From assembly GCA_002083435.1 (NCBI GenBank), contig LWDJ01000035.1:1-64000 (forward strand): DNA of 64,000 bases, written 5' to 3'. The notes under the pieces were generated by a model. The model searched no databases, was not told the DNA's origin, and saw only the letters and a program-made list of their open reading frames with translations. The translations under genes and the position numbers were made by a program. Shown here one piece after another: positions 42,594 to 49,999 of the stretch (position 1 is its first letter; every line of letters begins with the position of its first letter). The stretch comes from Proteobacteria bacterium SG_bin6 (GTDB taxonomy: Bacteria; Pseudomonadota; Alphaproteobacteria; Sphingomonadales; Sphingomonadaceae).

Positions 42594-42647
42594 ATGTTCG
42601 CGCTCTTCTTTGCGTTCTACAACGGCGGCGAGATGAAGCCCTGGTGA
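42594..42647 (+). CDS. Phe-rich 17-residue leader-like ORF
   Basis: The ORF encodes MFALFFAFYNGGEMKPW, with four Phe, one Tyr and one Trp in 17 residues. GGGAGA lies 6 nt upstream of the ATG. Six bases after the stop an extended hairpin begins (42653-42717). The composition and layout resemble Phe-type attenuator leader peptides such as pheL, but no gene follows on this strand; the next gene is transcribed towards it. Whether it is translated is unknown. Confidence 0.4.
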   Translation: MFALFFAFYNGGEMKPW

Positions 42648-42652
42648 ACGCC

Positions 42653-42717
42653 TGCGGCCTTGGTCGGGAGGCAAATCGTTGATCAACAACGATTTTTAAA
42701 CGCCAGCCAAGGCCGCA
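42653..42717 (+). ncRNA. Nested hairpin downstream of the mini-ORF, possible small RNA
   Basis: The outer arms TGCGGCCTTGG and CCAAGGCCGCA (11 bp, perfect) enclose an inner AAATCGTTG/CAACGATTT stem (9 bp, loop ATCAA); GGC/GCC pairs lie between. The right part of the element runs into ATTTTTAAA inside the structure rather than a 3' T run. With the promoter-like region it could form a ~160-nt transcript. From 42718 to the nodT stop at 42852 I see AT-richer sequence with GTTAAC repeats but no gene. Confidence 0.4.
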
Positions 42718-42851
42718 ATCTCCCCTCGACCAGCAGTTACACGTCGTTTTTCGGTCCCCCGCCGCCGCGCGAATAGTTAATTTTTACGCCGCTTGACTAT
42801 CGCGAATCGGGTAGGTTGTTAACTAAGGTTAACGCGTTTCGCTGGCGACTT

Positions 42852-44294
42852 TCACGACGTTGCCCATCCCCCGCCGACCGCCTTGAACAGTGCCGCCGTC
42901 GCCTGGCGTAGGAGCGCGTCGCTCGCCGCGACTTGTTCGGCCGCCTGCAAGCGCTGCACGTCCGCCGCGATCACCGCGTCCTGCGCGATCAAGCCGGCCC
43001 GAAAGCGGGCGTCGACCGCCGCGCGCGACCGCTCGGCGTCCGCGAGCGCCTGGCGAAGCGTCGTATTGCGCCGGCGCTCCGCGTCCAGCCGGCTGAGCGG
43101 GTCTTCGACGTCACGCAGTGCCTGGAGCACGGTCGCCTTGTAATCGCCATAGGCCTGCTCGCCCGCCTCGCGCGCGATCTTCACATTGGCGCGCCGCCGC
43201 CCCCAATCGAGCAGCGGGAAGCTCACCGCCCCCTGCCCAAGCCCCTGGAAGCTGTCGCCCGAGATCAGGTTCGACAGCCCGGCCGACAGCAACTGCGCGG
43301 TACCGGTCAAGCTGACGCGCGGATAGAGTTGCGCGACCTGCACGCCGATATCGGCGGTCGCCGCGGCAAGGCGGCGCTCGGCGGCACGGATGTCGGGGCG
43401 CCGGCGCAGCAGGTCGGCGGGCAGCCCGACGGGCACCGCGGGTGGCGCGGCCAGCTCGGCGCCGGGCGCTTGCAGCTCGCCGATCAACGCTTCGGGCGGT
43501 TGCCCCGTGAGCACGCCCAGCGCGTGCATCCGCAGTTCCGCATCGGCGCGCAGCGGCTCGATCCGCGCCTGCGCCTGGGTGAGATTGCCACGCGCGCGAA
43601 TCGCGTCGATGCTTGGGGTCACCCCGGCACGTGCCTGATTTTGCGCGATCTCGATCTGGCGCTGGTGACCGGCGATCTGCTGCTCGATCAGCGCGATCTG
43701 CGCCTGGTCGAGGCGCAGCGCGAAATAGGCGTTGGCGATCTCGGCGGCGAGGGTGATGCTGGCGTCGCGCGCGCTCCATTCGGCGGCTTCGGCGCGCGCC
43801 GCGGCCGCCTCGCGCTGGCGCCGCGCGCCGCCGAACAAATCGAGCTCCCAGCTCGAATCAAACCCCAGCGCGTAGGTCGTGATGCCCGTCCCGGGCAGCG
43901 CCAGCCCGCCCCCGGTGTTCTGATTCCCCTGAAACTGCCGCGCGAGCGAGGCGAACCCTGCGTTGCGCGAGAATTCGACATGGGTAAGGTTCGTCCCCAG
44001 ATTGACCTGCGGCCGCCCCGCCGCGCGTGCCACGATCTCCTGCAGCCGGGCCTGACGCACGCGCGAGGCGGCGATCTGGATCGTGGGATTGTCGGCGAGC
44101 GCGCGTTCGACCAGCGCGGTCAGCCGCGGATCACCAAACGCGGTCCACCAGCGCGCGACATCGACCTCGCCCGTCGTCGCCGCCACCGGCTTGGCGTAGC
44201 TTGGCGGCACCGGCATTTCGGGGCGGCTGTAATTGGGCCCGACCGTGCAGCCGGCGAGCGCGAGCGCGGTGCCGGCGATCAGAAAAGCGCGCAT
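42852..44294 (-). CDS. Outer-membrane efflux lipoprotein (NodT family)
   Basis: The 480-residue TolC-like channel protein starts MRAFLIAGTALALAGC, with lipobox LAGC. It begins 2 nt after the emrB stop. NodT hallmarks are visible: VGPNYSRPEMPVPPSY, ARWWTAFGDPRLTALVERAL, and the repeated helical hairpins ending FPLLDWGRRRANV and RYRAGLIAQD-type (here DARFRAGLIAQDAV). It completes the EmrA-EmrB tripartite pump through the outer membrane. Confidence 0.93.
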   Translation of the reverse strand: MRAFLIAGTALALAGCTVGPNYSRPEMPVPPSYAKPVAATTGEVDVARWWTAFGDPRLTALVERALADNPTIQIAASRVRQARLQEIVARAAGRPQVNLGTNLTHVEFSRNAGFASLARQFQGNQNTGGGLALPGTGITTYALGFDSSWELDLFGGARRQREAAAARAEAAEWSARDASITLAAEIANAYFALRLDQAQIALIEQQIAGHQRQIEIAQNQARAGVTPSIDAIRARGNLTQAQARIEPLRADAELRMHALGVLTGQPPEALIGELQAPGAELAAPPAVPVGLPADLLRRRPDIRAAERRLAAATADIGVQVAQLYPRVSLTGTAQLLSAGLSNLISGDSFQGLGQGAVSFPLLDWGRRRANVKIAREAGEQAYGDYKATVLQALRDVEDPLSRLDAERRRNTTLRQALADAERSRAAVDARFRAGLIAQDAVIAADVQRLQAAEQVAASDALLRQATAALFKAVGGGWATS

Positions 44295-44296
44295 CG

Positions 44297-45889
44297 TCAA
44301 TGTCCCACGCTGGGCCCGCCGCCGGCCTTGGCGGCGCGCATCACGAAAACCACCGGCGCGATGACGAGGATCACGATCATCAGCGTCCGGAACACGTCGA
44401 GAAAAGCAAGCATCGTCGCCTGGCGCTGCACCTCTTGATACAGCAGCGCGAGCGTCGCGCTGCTCCCCGCCGGCTGGCCGATCGCCTGCCCGGCCTGCGC
44501 CAGCCAATCGTTGTAGAGCGGATTTCCCGGATTGAGCCGCTCGACGATGACTGATTGCTCGACCTGGCGATAGGTCGAAAGCAGGCTTTGCGACGCGGCG
44601 ATGCCGATCGACCCGCCCAGATTGCGCGCGACGTTGAGCAGGCTCGATGCCTGCGCGGTCTTGGTCTGTGGCAGACCGACATAGGCGACCGCGTTGATCG
44701 GCACGAACAGGAAGGGCAAGGCCGCCGCCTGATACATCCGCGCGATCGCGGCATCGGTGAAGGTGATGCTGGCGTTCAGATGGCTCATGTTCCACAGCGC
44801 GAACGCCTGAACGAGCAAGGCGGGGAAGATCAGGAAGCGAACGTCGATCTTGCTCGACAATCGCCCCGCGACCGGCACCATCGCCAGTGTCGCGAACCCA
44901 CCAAAGGTCATCGCCAGCCCGGCCTGGAACGCGGTGTAGCCAAGCACCTGCTGCAGCATCTGCGGGATCAGCTGGGTGGTGCCGAACAGGATCATGCCCG
45001 TGAGCAGCATGATCAGCAGCGTCAGCGAGAAGTTGCGCGACCGCATCAGCTTCAGATCGACCACCGGCTCGGGGTGCGTCAGTTCCCAAACGACCAAGCT
45101 GGCAAGCGAGATCGCCGCGATGGCGGCGGTCGCGATGATCGTCCCACTCGCGAACCAGTCTTCGCGCTCCCCCCGATCGAGCGTGTACTCGAGGAAGCCG
45201 AGCCCCAGCGCCACCAGCAGAATACCAAGATAATCGACCCGGATACCGCGCGCGAGCAGCCGGTCACGCGCGTCGCGCACCGCCTGCGGCTCATCGACGA
45301 ACAGGTGGACCAGCACCACCGCGATGATGCCCACCGGCACGTTGATCAGGAAGATCCAGTGCCAGCTCGACACATCGGTGATGTAACCGCCGAGCGTCGG
45401 CCCCAGCACCGGCCCCACCACCACCACGATCGCGAACGCCGCGAACGCCATCGCCCGCCTGTTGGGCGGGAAAGTGTCGGCAAGGATGGATTGCTCGACC
45501 GGGGCGAGGCCGCCGCCGCCAATCCCCTGCAGGATGCGCGCGATCACCAGCGTCGTCAGGTCGGGCGCCAGGCCGCACATCAGCGACGACAGCGTGAACA
45601 GCATGATCGAAATCTGGAAATAGCGCTTGCGCCCGATCACGTCGGACAGCCAGCCGCTGATCGGAATGATGATCGCGTTGGCGACCAGATAGCTGGTCAG
45701 CACCCAGGTCGCTTGATCGGTGTCGATCGAGAGGCCGCCGGCGATATGCTGGAGCGAGACATTGGCGATCGAGGTGTCGAGCACTTCCATGAAGGTCGGC
45801 AGGCTGATGATCGCCACGATCAGCCAGGGATTGTTCGCCCCCGCGGCGGAGCGTTCCGGAGTCCAGGCCGGGGCGGCGACGCTCGCCAT
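44297..45889 (-). CDS. emrB: DHA2-family MFS drug exporter, EmrB-like
   Basis: The 530-residue transporter has about 14 membrane segments of the DHA2 type (WLIVAIISLPTFMEVLDTSI, then SYLVANAIIIPISGWLSDVIGRKR with the MFS motif, then RVLQGIGGGGLAP-like RILQGIGGGGLAPVEQ). It exports hydrophobic drugs with the EmrA adaptor and the NodT channel. Its ATG shares one base with the emrA stop (TGATG). It lies downstream of tetR and emrA. Confidence 0.94.
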   Translation of the reverse strand: MASVAAPAWTPERSAAGANNPWLIVAIISLPTFMEVLDTSIANVSLQHIAGGLSIDTDQATWVLTSYLVANAIIIPISGWLSDVIGRKRYFQISIMLFTLSSLMCGLAPDLTTLVIARILQGIGGGGLAPVEQSILADTFPPNRRAMAFAAFAIVVVVGPVLGPTLGGYITDVSSWHWIFLINVPVGIIAVVLVHLFVDEPQAVRDARDRLLARGIRVDYLGILLVALGLGFLEYTLDRGEREDWFASGTIIATAAIAAISLASLVVWELTHPEPVVDLKLMRSRNFSLTLLIMLLTGMILFGTTQLIPQMLQQVLGYTAFQAGLAMTFGGFATLAMVPVAGRLSSKIDVRFLIFPALLVQAFALWNMSHLNASITFTDAAIARMYQAAALPFLFVPINAVAYVGLPQTKTAQASSLLNVARNLGGSIGIAASQSLLSTYRQVEQSVIVERLNPGNPLYNDWLAQAGQAIGQPAGSSATLALLYQEVQRQATMLAFLDVFRTLMIVILVIAPVVFVMRAAKAGGGPSVGH

Positions 45890-46971
45890 CAGCGCACCTT
45901 CACCGTCGGCACCACCGACATGCCCGGGCCGATCGGAAAGCGGCGCGGATCGGGGCCGTTCCTCAGATCGAACTCGATCCGCACCGGCACGCGCTGCACC
46001 ACCTTCACGAAATTGCCGGTCGCGTTCTGTGCCGGCAGGATCGACTGCGCCTGCCCCGCCGCGCGCTGGATCGAATCGACCCGGCCCTTGAAGTTAACGC
46101 CCGGAAACGCATCCACCTTGATGTCGACCGGCTGACCGGGACGGATGTGAGTCAGCTGGGTTTCCTTGAAATTCGCGGTCACCCAGATGTGATCGGGAAC
46201 GATCGACATCAGCGCGGTGCCCGGCGCGACATAGGAACCGAGATCGACCGAGCGGTTGAACACATGGCCGTCGACCGGCGCTTCCAGCCGCAGATTGCCG
46301 ACGGTGACGTTCGCCTGACGGACTTGTGCCTGGCGCGCCTCGATCTGCGCTTGTGCCGCGCGGACGTTGCGTGCGGCGACTTCCACTTGGGCGCCGGCGT
46401 TGCGGATCACGCTCTGCGCCGCCGCCGCCGATGCCGCCGTCTGGCGCGCCGCCGCGCGCGCCGCGTCGAGCTGTTGCCCGGCGACCGCGGCGGCGTCGAT
46501 CCGCTGCAATTCCTGATAACGCGCGAGATCCTGGGCCGCGCGCTCGGCCTCGGCGAGCGGGGCGCGGGCATTGGCGACCGCCTGGGCGCGCGCGGCCTCG
46601 GCCGCCGTCACCTGCGCGCGCGCGGTTTCGAGCTGCGCCTGCGCCTGGGCAACGCCCGCCTGGCTTTCGGCGAGCTGCGCCTCGGGGCCGCTGGGCTTGA
46701 TCAACGCGAGCAACTCGCCCCGGCGAACATGCTTGTTGTCGACATCGGCCACCTGGATCAGCGAGCCCGCGACTTCGGGTGCGAGCCGCACGACATGCGC
46801 GTCGACGAAAGCGTCGTCGGTGCTCTCGAACTGGCGGCTGTGCTGCCAATAGAGGAAGCCAGCGACGGCGATGGCCGCGACGATCAGCAGCGCGACGATC
46901 CAGAAGCCGGAACGCTGGAAGGGCGAGCGCTTGGCCGGGGCGGCCGGCGTTTCGACAGTATCGGTGCTCAT
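45889..46971 (-). CDS. emrA: Membrane-fusion protein, EmrA/HlyD-like
   Basis: The 360-residue adaptor has one N-terminal membrane helix (about 20-42, GFWIVALLIVAAIAVAGFLY), a biotinyl-lipoyl half (STDDAFVDAHVVRLAPEVAG), a long Ala/Gln-rich coiled-coil hairpin (about 95-215), and the second lipoyl/beta-barrel part (RLEAPVDGHVFNRSVDLG, and LTHIRPGQPVDIKVDAFPG). It bridges EmrB and the NodT channel in the periplasm. Its start overlaps the tetR stop as ATGA, so the operon is tetR-emrA-emrB-nodT. Confidence 0.93.
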   Translation of the reverse strand: MSTDTVETPAAPAKRSPFQRSGFWIVALLIVAAIAVAGFLYWQHSRQFESTDDAFVDAHVVRLAPEVAGSLIQVADVDNKHVRRGELLALIKPSGPEAQLAESQAGVAQAQAQLETARAQVTAAEAARAQAVANARAPLAEAERAAQDLARYQELQRIDAAAVAGQQLDAARAAARQTAASAAAAQSVIRNAGAQVEVAARNVRAAQAQIEARQAQVRQANVTVGNLRLEAPVDGHVFNRSVDLGSYVAPGTALMSIVPDHIWVTANFKETQLTHIRPGQPVDIKVDAFPGVNFKGRVDSIQRAAGQAQSILPAQNATGNFVKVVQRVPVRIEFDLRNGPDPRRFPIGPGMSVVPTVKVR

Positions 46972-47618
46972 GCGGGCTCCTGGCGGATCGAATCGAGAAT
47001 GGCGTCGATATTGGCGGCGATGCGCGCCTTGAGATCGGCGACCAGCGCGGCGTCGAGTTGATCGCGTTCGAGCAGGCGCAGGCATGATGCACGTGAGGCG
47101 CGCATCACGATCACCTGCCCGATCAGCGTGACGGTCAGCAGCCGCGCGCGGTAGCGATCATGCGAGGCCGTGGCGATACAGACGAGTTCGGCGAGCTGGC
47201 CCAGCATCGTGCCGAGCAGCCCGCCGTAGATACGATCGAACGCCTGGGTCGGGCGCATCTGTTCGCGCACGATGAACAGCGAGCGCGCCTCGATCTCGGG
47301 GCTCACCATCTTGTCGGCGAAGTCGGCGATCATACGCTGGAGCAGCGCGCGCGCCGCGGCGGCGTCCTCGGGCAGCTTCTCGCTCGCGAGCGCCAGGCTC
47401 GAGCCGAATTCCTCGGCGGTGCGGCGGGCGATGTGATCGGCGGCCGCGAGGTACAGCCCCTCCTTGCCGCCATAATGATAGGTGATCGACGACATGGCGG
47501 TGCCCGCGGCGGCGGCGATGCTGCGCGTACTCGCGCCTTCGAGGCCCTTCGCCCCGAATTCCTCGACCGCGATGTCGAGCAGCCGTTCATGGGTTTCGCG
47601 ACTCGCCATGGCGCGCAT
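46968..47618 (-). CDS. TetR-family repressor, CerR-like, of the efflux operon
   Basis: The 216-residue regulator has an N-terminal TetR HTH (about 8-55, HERLLDIAVEEFGAKGLEGAS then IAAAAGTAMSSITYHYGGKEGLY) and a C-terminal DUF1956/CerR-type ligand domain. The start could be ATG 47618 or 47609; neither has a clear ribosome-binding site. It heads the efflux operon and overlaps emrA. The palindrome 8 nt upstream is its likely operator, implying autoregulation of the whole operon. Confidence 0.92.
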   Translation of the reverse strand: MRAMASRETHERLLDIAVEEFGAKGLEGASTRSIAAAAGTAMSSITYHYGGKEGLYLAAADHIARRTAEEFGSSLALASEKLPEDAAAARALLQRMIADFADKMVSPEIEARSLFIVREQMRPTQAFDRIYGGLLGTMLGQLAELVCIATASHDRYRARLLTVTLIGQVIVMRASRASCLRLLERDQLDAALVADLKARIAANIDAILDSIRQEPA

Positions 47619-47625
47619 CTAGTTC

Positions 47626-47637
47626 GTTCGATCGAAC
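47626..47637. promoter_or_regulatory. Operator-like palindrome upstream of tetR
   Basis: GTTCGATCGAAC is a perfect 12-bp palindrome 8 nt before the tetR start, within TTCGTTCGATCGAACAA. Its position fits autorepression by the TetR protein. Confidence 0.55.
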
Positions 47638-47687
47638 AAGGGAAGTAACCATGGACGCGTTCATCCGTTTTCGTGCGGACTTAATGT

Positions 47688-47769
47688 CGTCGCCCCGGCC
47701 TTGAGCCGGGGCCCCGCTGCCTTTGGGCGGAAGAAGAAGCGGGGCCCCGGCTCGGGGGCCGGGGCGACG
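47688..47769. repeat. Dispersed bipartite palindrome, family A
   Basis: Inverted halves at 47688-47718 (CGTCGCCCCGGCC...) and 47738-47769 form a long stem of about 30 bp interrupted by a few mismatches; each half also contains its own CCGG palindrome. It lies between the tetR operator and the flavin monooxygenase gene. Confidence 0.75.
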
Positions 47770-47799
47770 CGGTAGATTTTTCGCGGGCTAGGCTGGCCC

Positions 47800-49281
47800 C
47801 TAGGCCGGCACTCGTTCCCCCTGCCCCACCGTCGCCCGGCCTGGCGCGGGGTTCGAAAATTCCATCTCGTCGTCCACCGAGCCGAAGCGAAGCGCCATCA
47901 GATCCTTGGCGTAGTTCTGGTGCACCCGCCACGGCGCGCGGTTGCCGCGCTTGGGAAAGCGTTCGAGCGCGCGAGTGACATAGCCCGAGGTGAAATCGAG
48001 GAAGGGCTGTGCCTCCACATCATGCGCGATGCGCGGCGTCGCCTGGCGCAGCCCGCGCTTCTTCATCGTATTGAGCAGCCGGCAGACATAGCCGCAGGTC
48101 AGGTCCGCCTTCAGCGTCCAGCTCGCATTGGTGTAGCCGAACGACGAGGCCATGTTCGGCACGTCGCTGTACATCATGCCCTTATAGCTGAAGCAGTCCG
48201 CCAGGTTCACCGCGCGGCCATCGACGCTGAACGCGACATCGCTCAGCAATTGCAGCTCGAGCCCGGTCGCCGAGACGACGATATCGGCATCGAGCCGCGC
48301 CCCCGATTCGAGCACGATCCCGCCTTCGTCGAACCGGGCGATGCGATCGGTGACGACATCGGCCCGCCCCGCCTTGATCGCCGCGAACATGTCGGCATCG
48401 GGCACCAGGCACAGCCGCTGGTCCCACACATTGTAGCGCGGCGTGAAATGCCGGGCGATCGTCTCGCTCGGCAGATGCTCGGCGAGCATCGTCAGCACGC
48501 GCTCCTTGGCGCGCTCCGGATGCTTGCGCGCGGCGTTGAAGAAATAGAGGCTGAACAGCACGTTCTTCCAGCGGGTGATGCCGTAGGCGACCTTGGCCGG
48601 CAGCAGCGTCCGCAGCCGGTTAGCGATCGCGTCCTCGCTGGGGCGCGACACGACATAGGTCGGCGAGCGCTGGAGCATGGTGACGTGCGCGGCCTGTTTG
48701 GCGAGTTCGGGCACCAAGGTCACCGCAGTCGCGCCCGATCCGATCACGACGATGCGCTTGCCGGCGTAATCCAGCTTGTCCGGCCAGAATTGCGGGTGGA
48801 TCAGCTGGCCCCGGAAGCTCTCGGCGCCCGGGAAATCGGGCATGTGGCCGCGGGCGTAGTTGTAATAGCCCGAGCACATGAACAGGAAATTGCAGCTATA
48901 CTCGACCTCGCGCCCCTCGGTCCGCGCGGTGACGATCCAGCGCGCCGCCCCGCTTTCCCAGCGCGCGGCAAGGACGTGATGGTTGAAGCGGATATGACGG
49001 TCGATCCCATATTTGCTGGCGACCCCCTCGACATAGGCCTTGATCGAGGGGCCATCGGCGATCGCCTTGGGGTTGGTCCAGGGCTCGAAGCTGTAGCCCA
49101 GCGTGTACATGTCCGAATCGGAGCGGATGCCGGGGTAGCGGAACAGATCCCACGTGCCGCCAATCGCGCCGCGCCCTTCCAGGATCATGTAGCTGCGATC
49201 GGGCGCCTTGTTCTGCAAATGCCAGCCCGCGCCGATACCCGAGATACCGGCCCCCACCACGATAACGTCGACATGCTCCAT
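47800..49281 (-). CDS. Flavin-containing / Baeyer-Villiger-type monooxygenase
   Basis: The 493-residue enzyme has the N-terminal FAD site (DVIVVGAGISGIGAGWHL), the BVMO-type fingerprint FRGQLIHPQFWP (FxGxxxHxxxWP) near residue 160, the NADPH site VVIGSGATAVTLVPELA, and the ATG motif VVSATGLELQ. It oxidises ketones or heteroatoms with NADPH and O2; the substrate is unknown. The start ATG follows AGGAGAG. It is divergent from the isochorismatase-like gene. The upstream neighbour is separated by a family A repeat. Confidence 0.92.
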   Translation of the reverse strand: MEHVDVIVVGAGISGIGAGWHLQNKAPDRSYMILEGRGAIGGTWDLFRYPGIRSDSDMYTLGYSFEPWTNPKAIADGPSIKAYVEGVASKYGIDRHIRFNHHVLAARWESGAARWIVTARTEGREVEYSCNFLFMCSGYYNYARGHMPDFPGAESFRGQLIHPQFWPDKLDYAGKRIVVIGSGATAVTLVPELAKQAAHVTMLQRSPTYVVSRPSEDAIANRLRTLLPAKVAYGITRWKNVLFSLYFFNAARKHPERAKERVLTMLAEHLPSETIARHFTPRYNVWDQRLCLVPDADMFAAIKAGRADVVTDRIARFDEGGIVLESGARLDADIVVSATGLELQLLSDVAFSVDGRAVNLADCFSYKGMMYSDVPNMASSFGYTNASWTLKADLTCGYVCRLLNTMKKRGLRQATPRIAHDVEAQPFLDFTSGYVTRALERFPKRGNRAPWRVHQNYAKDLMALRFGSVDDEMEFSNPAPGRATVGQGERVPA

Positions 49282-49444
49282 GACGCGGCTCTCCTCGCCC
49301 ATACCGGATATTCGATTTTCGGACGGAGGGCAAAGGAAAGGCGCGGTGGACGCGGCCCGGTGGCGGCGCGCGCGATAGCGGCGTAGAAGCGGGCGGCGCG
49401 TGATCGTCTGTTGCCGTAAGCCGTTCCAGCGAAAGGGAAAGCCG

Positions 49445-49996
49445 ATGCTCCTGCCCACCCCTGCCAATTGCGCCGTATTGTTCCTCGATCTGCAGGAAGG
49501 GATCGTCCCCGCCAGCCAGACCAACCCGCGCGACCGCATCGAGCGCGCGGCGGGCGTACTCGCCGAACTCTGCGCCCTGCACCGCCTGCCGGCCTATTGC
49601 TCGCTGGTGAGCCAGGGCGGTGATTTCCTGACGGCGGTGACGGGGCCGCTCGGCGGCGGGGAGTTGCGCCCGCGCGTGACGACTTCGGCCTTCTCGGACA
49701 CCGGCCTCGTCACGGCGCTGGAGGGGCGGCAGCTGCTGATCCTCGCCGGCGTGGCGAGCGAGATCGTCGTCCAGCGCACCGCGCTCGACGCGCTGGCGGC
49801 GGGGTTCCAGCTACTGGTCGCGGTCGATGCCTCTGGCGGGCTCGATCCGCGCACCGAGGCGGCGGCATGGAGCCGCATCACCGCCGAGGGCGGTCGGCTC
49901 TCCTCGGTGGTGACGCTCGCCGCCGAACTCGCCGGCGATTTCACCAGCGAGCTTGGCGGGCAAACATTGGGGCTGATGTACCGCCTGATCGGCTAA
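49445..49996 (+). CDS. Isochorismatase-fold protein lacking catalytic Cys and Lys
   Basis: The 183-residue cysteine-hydrolase-fold protein keeps the core (AVLFLDLQEGIVPA with Asp15, SAFSDTGL, AGVASEIVVQRTALDA). In active members the triad is Asp-Lys-Cys. Here the Lys position before SAF is Arg77 and the Cys of GxxTxxCV is Val108. It is therefore probably not a conventional hydrolase; it may bind a ligand or serve as a partner. Its stop is 3 nt from the convergent malate synthase stop. Confidence 0.82.
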   Translation: MLLPTPANCAVLFLDLQEGIVPASQTNPRDRIERAAGVLAELCALHRLPAYCSLVSQGGDFLTAVTGPLGGGELRPRVTTSAFSDTGLVTALEGRQLLILAGVASEIVVQRTALDALAAGFQLLVAVDASGGLDPRTEAAAWSRITAEGGRLSSVVTLAAELAGDFTSELGGQTLGLMYRLIG

Positions 49997-49999
49997 GGC

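Noticed and set aside
42852..45089. Longer N-terminus for the NodT protein, in frame across emrB
   Set aside because: The lipoprotein start MRAFLIAGTALALAGC at 44294 fits the family and the 2-nt gap to emrB. The extension overlaps most of a second gene.
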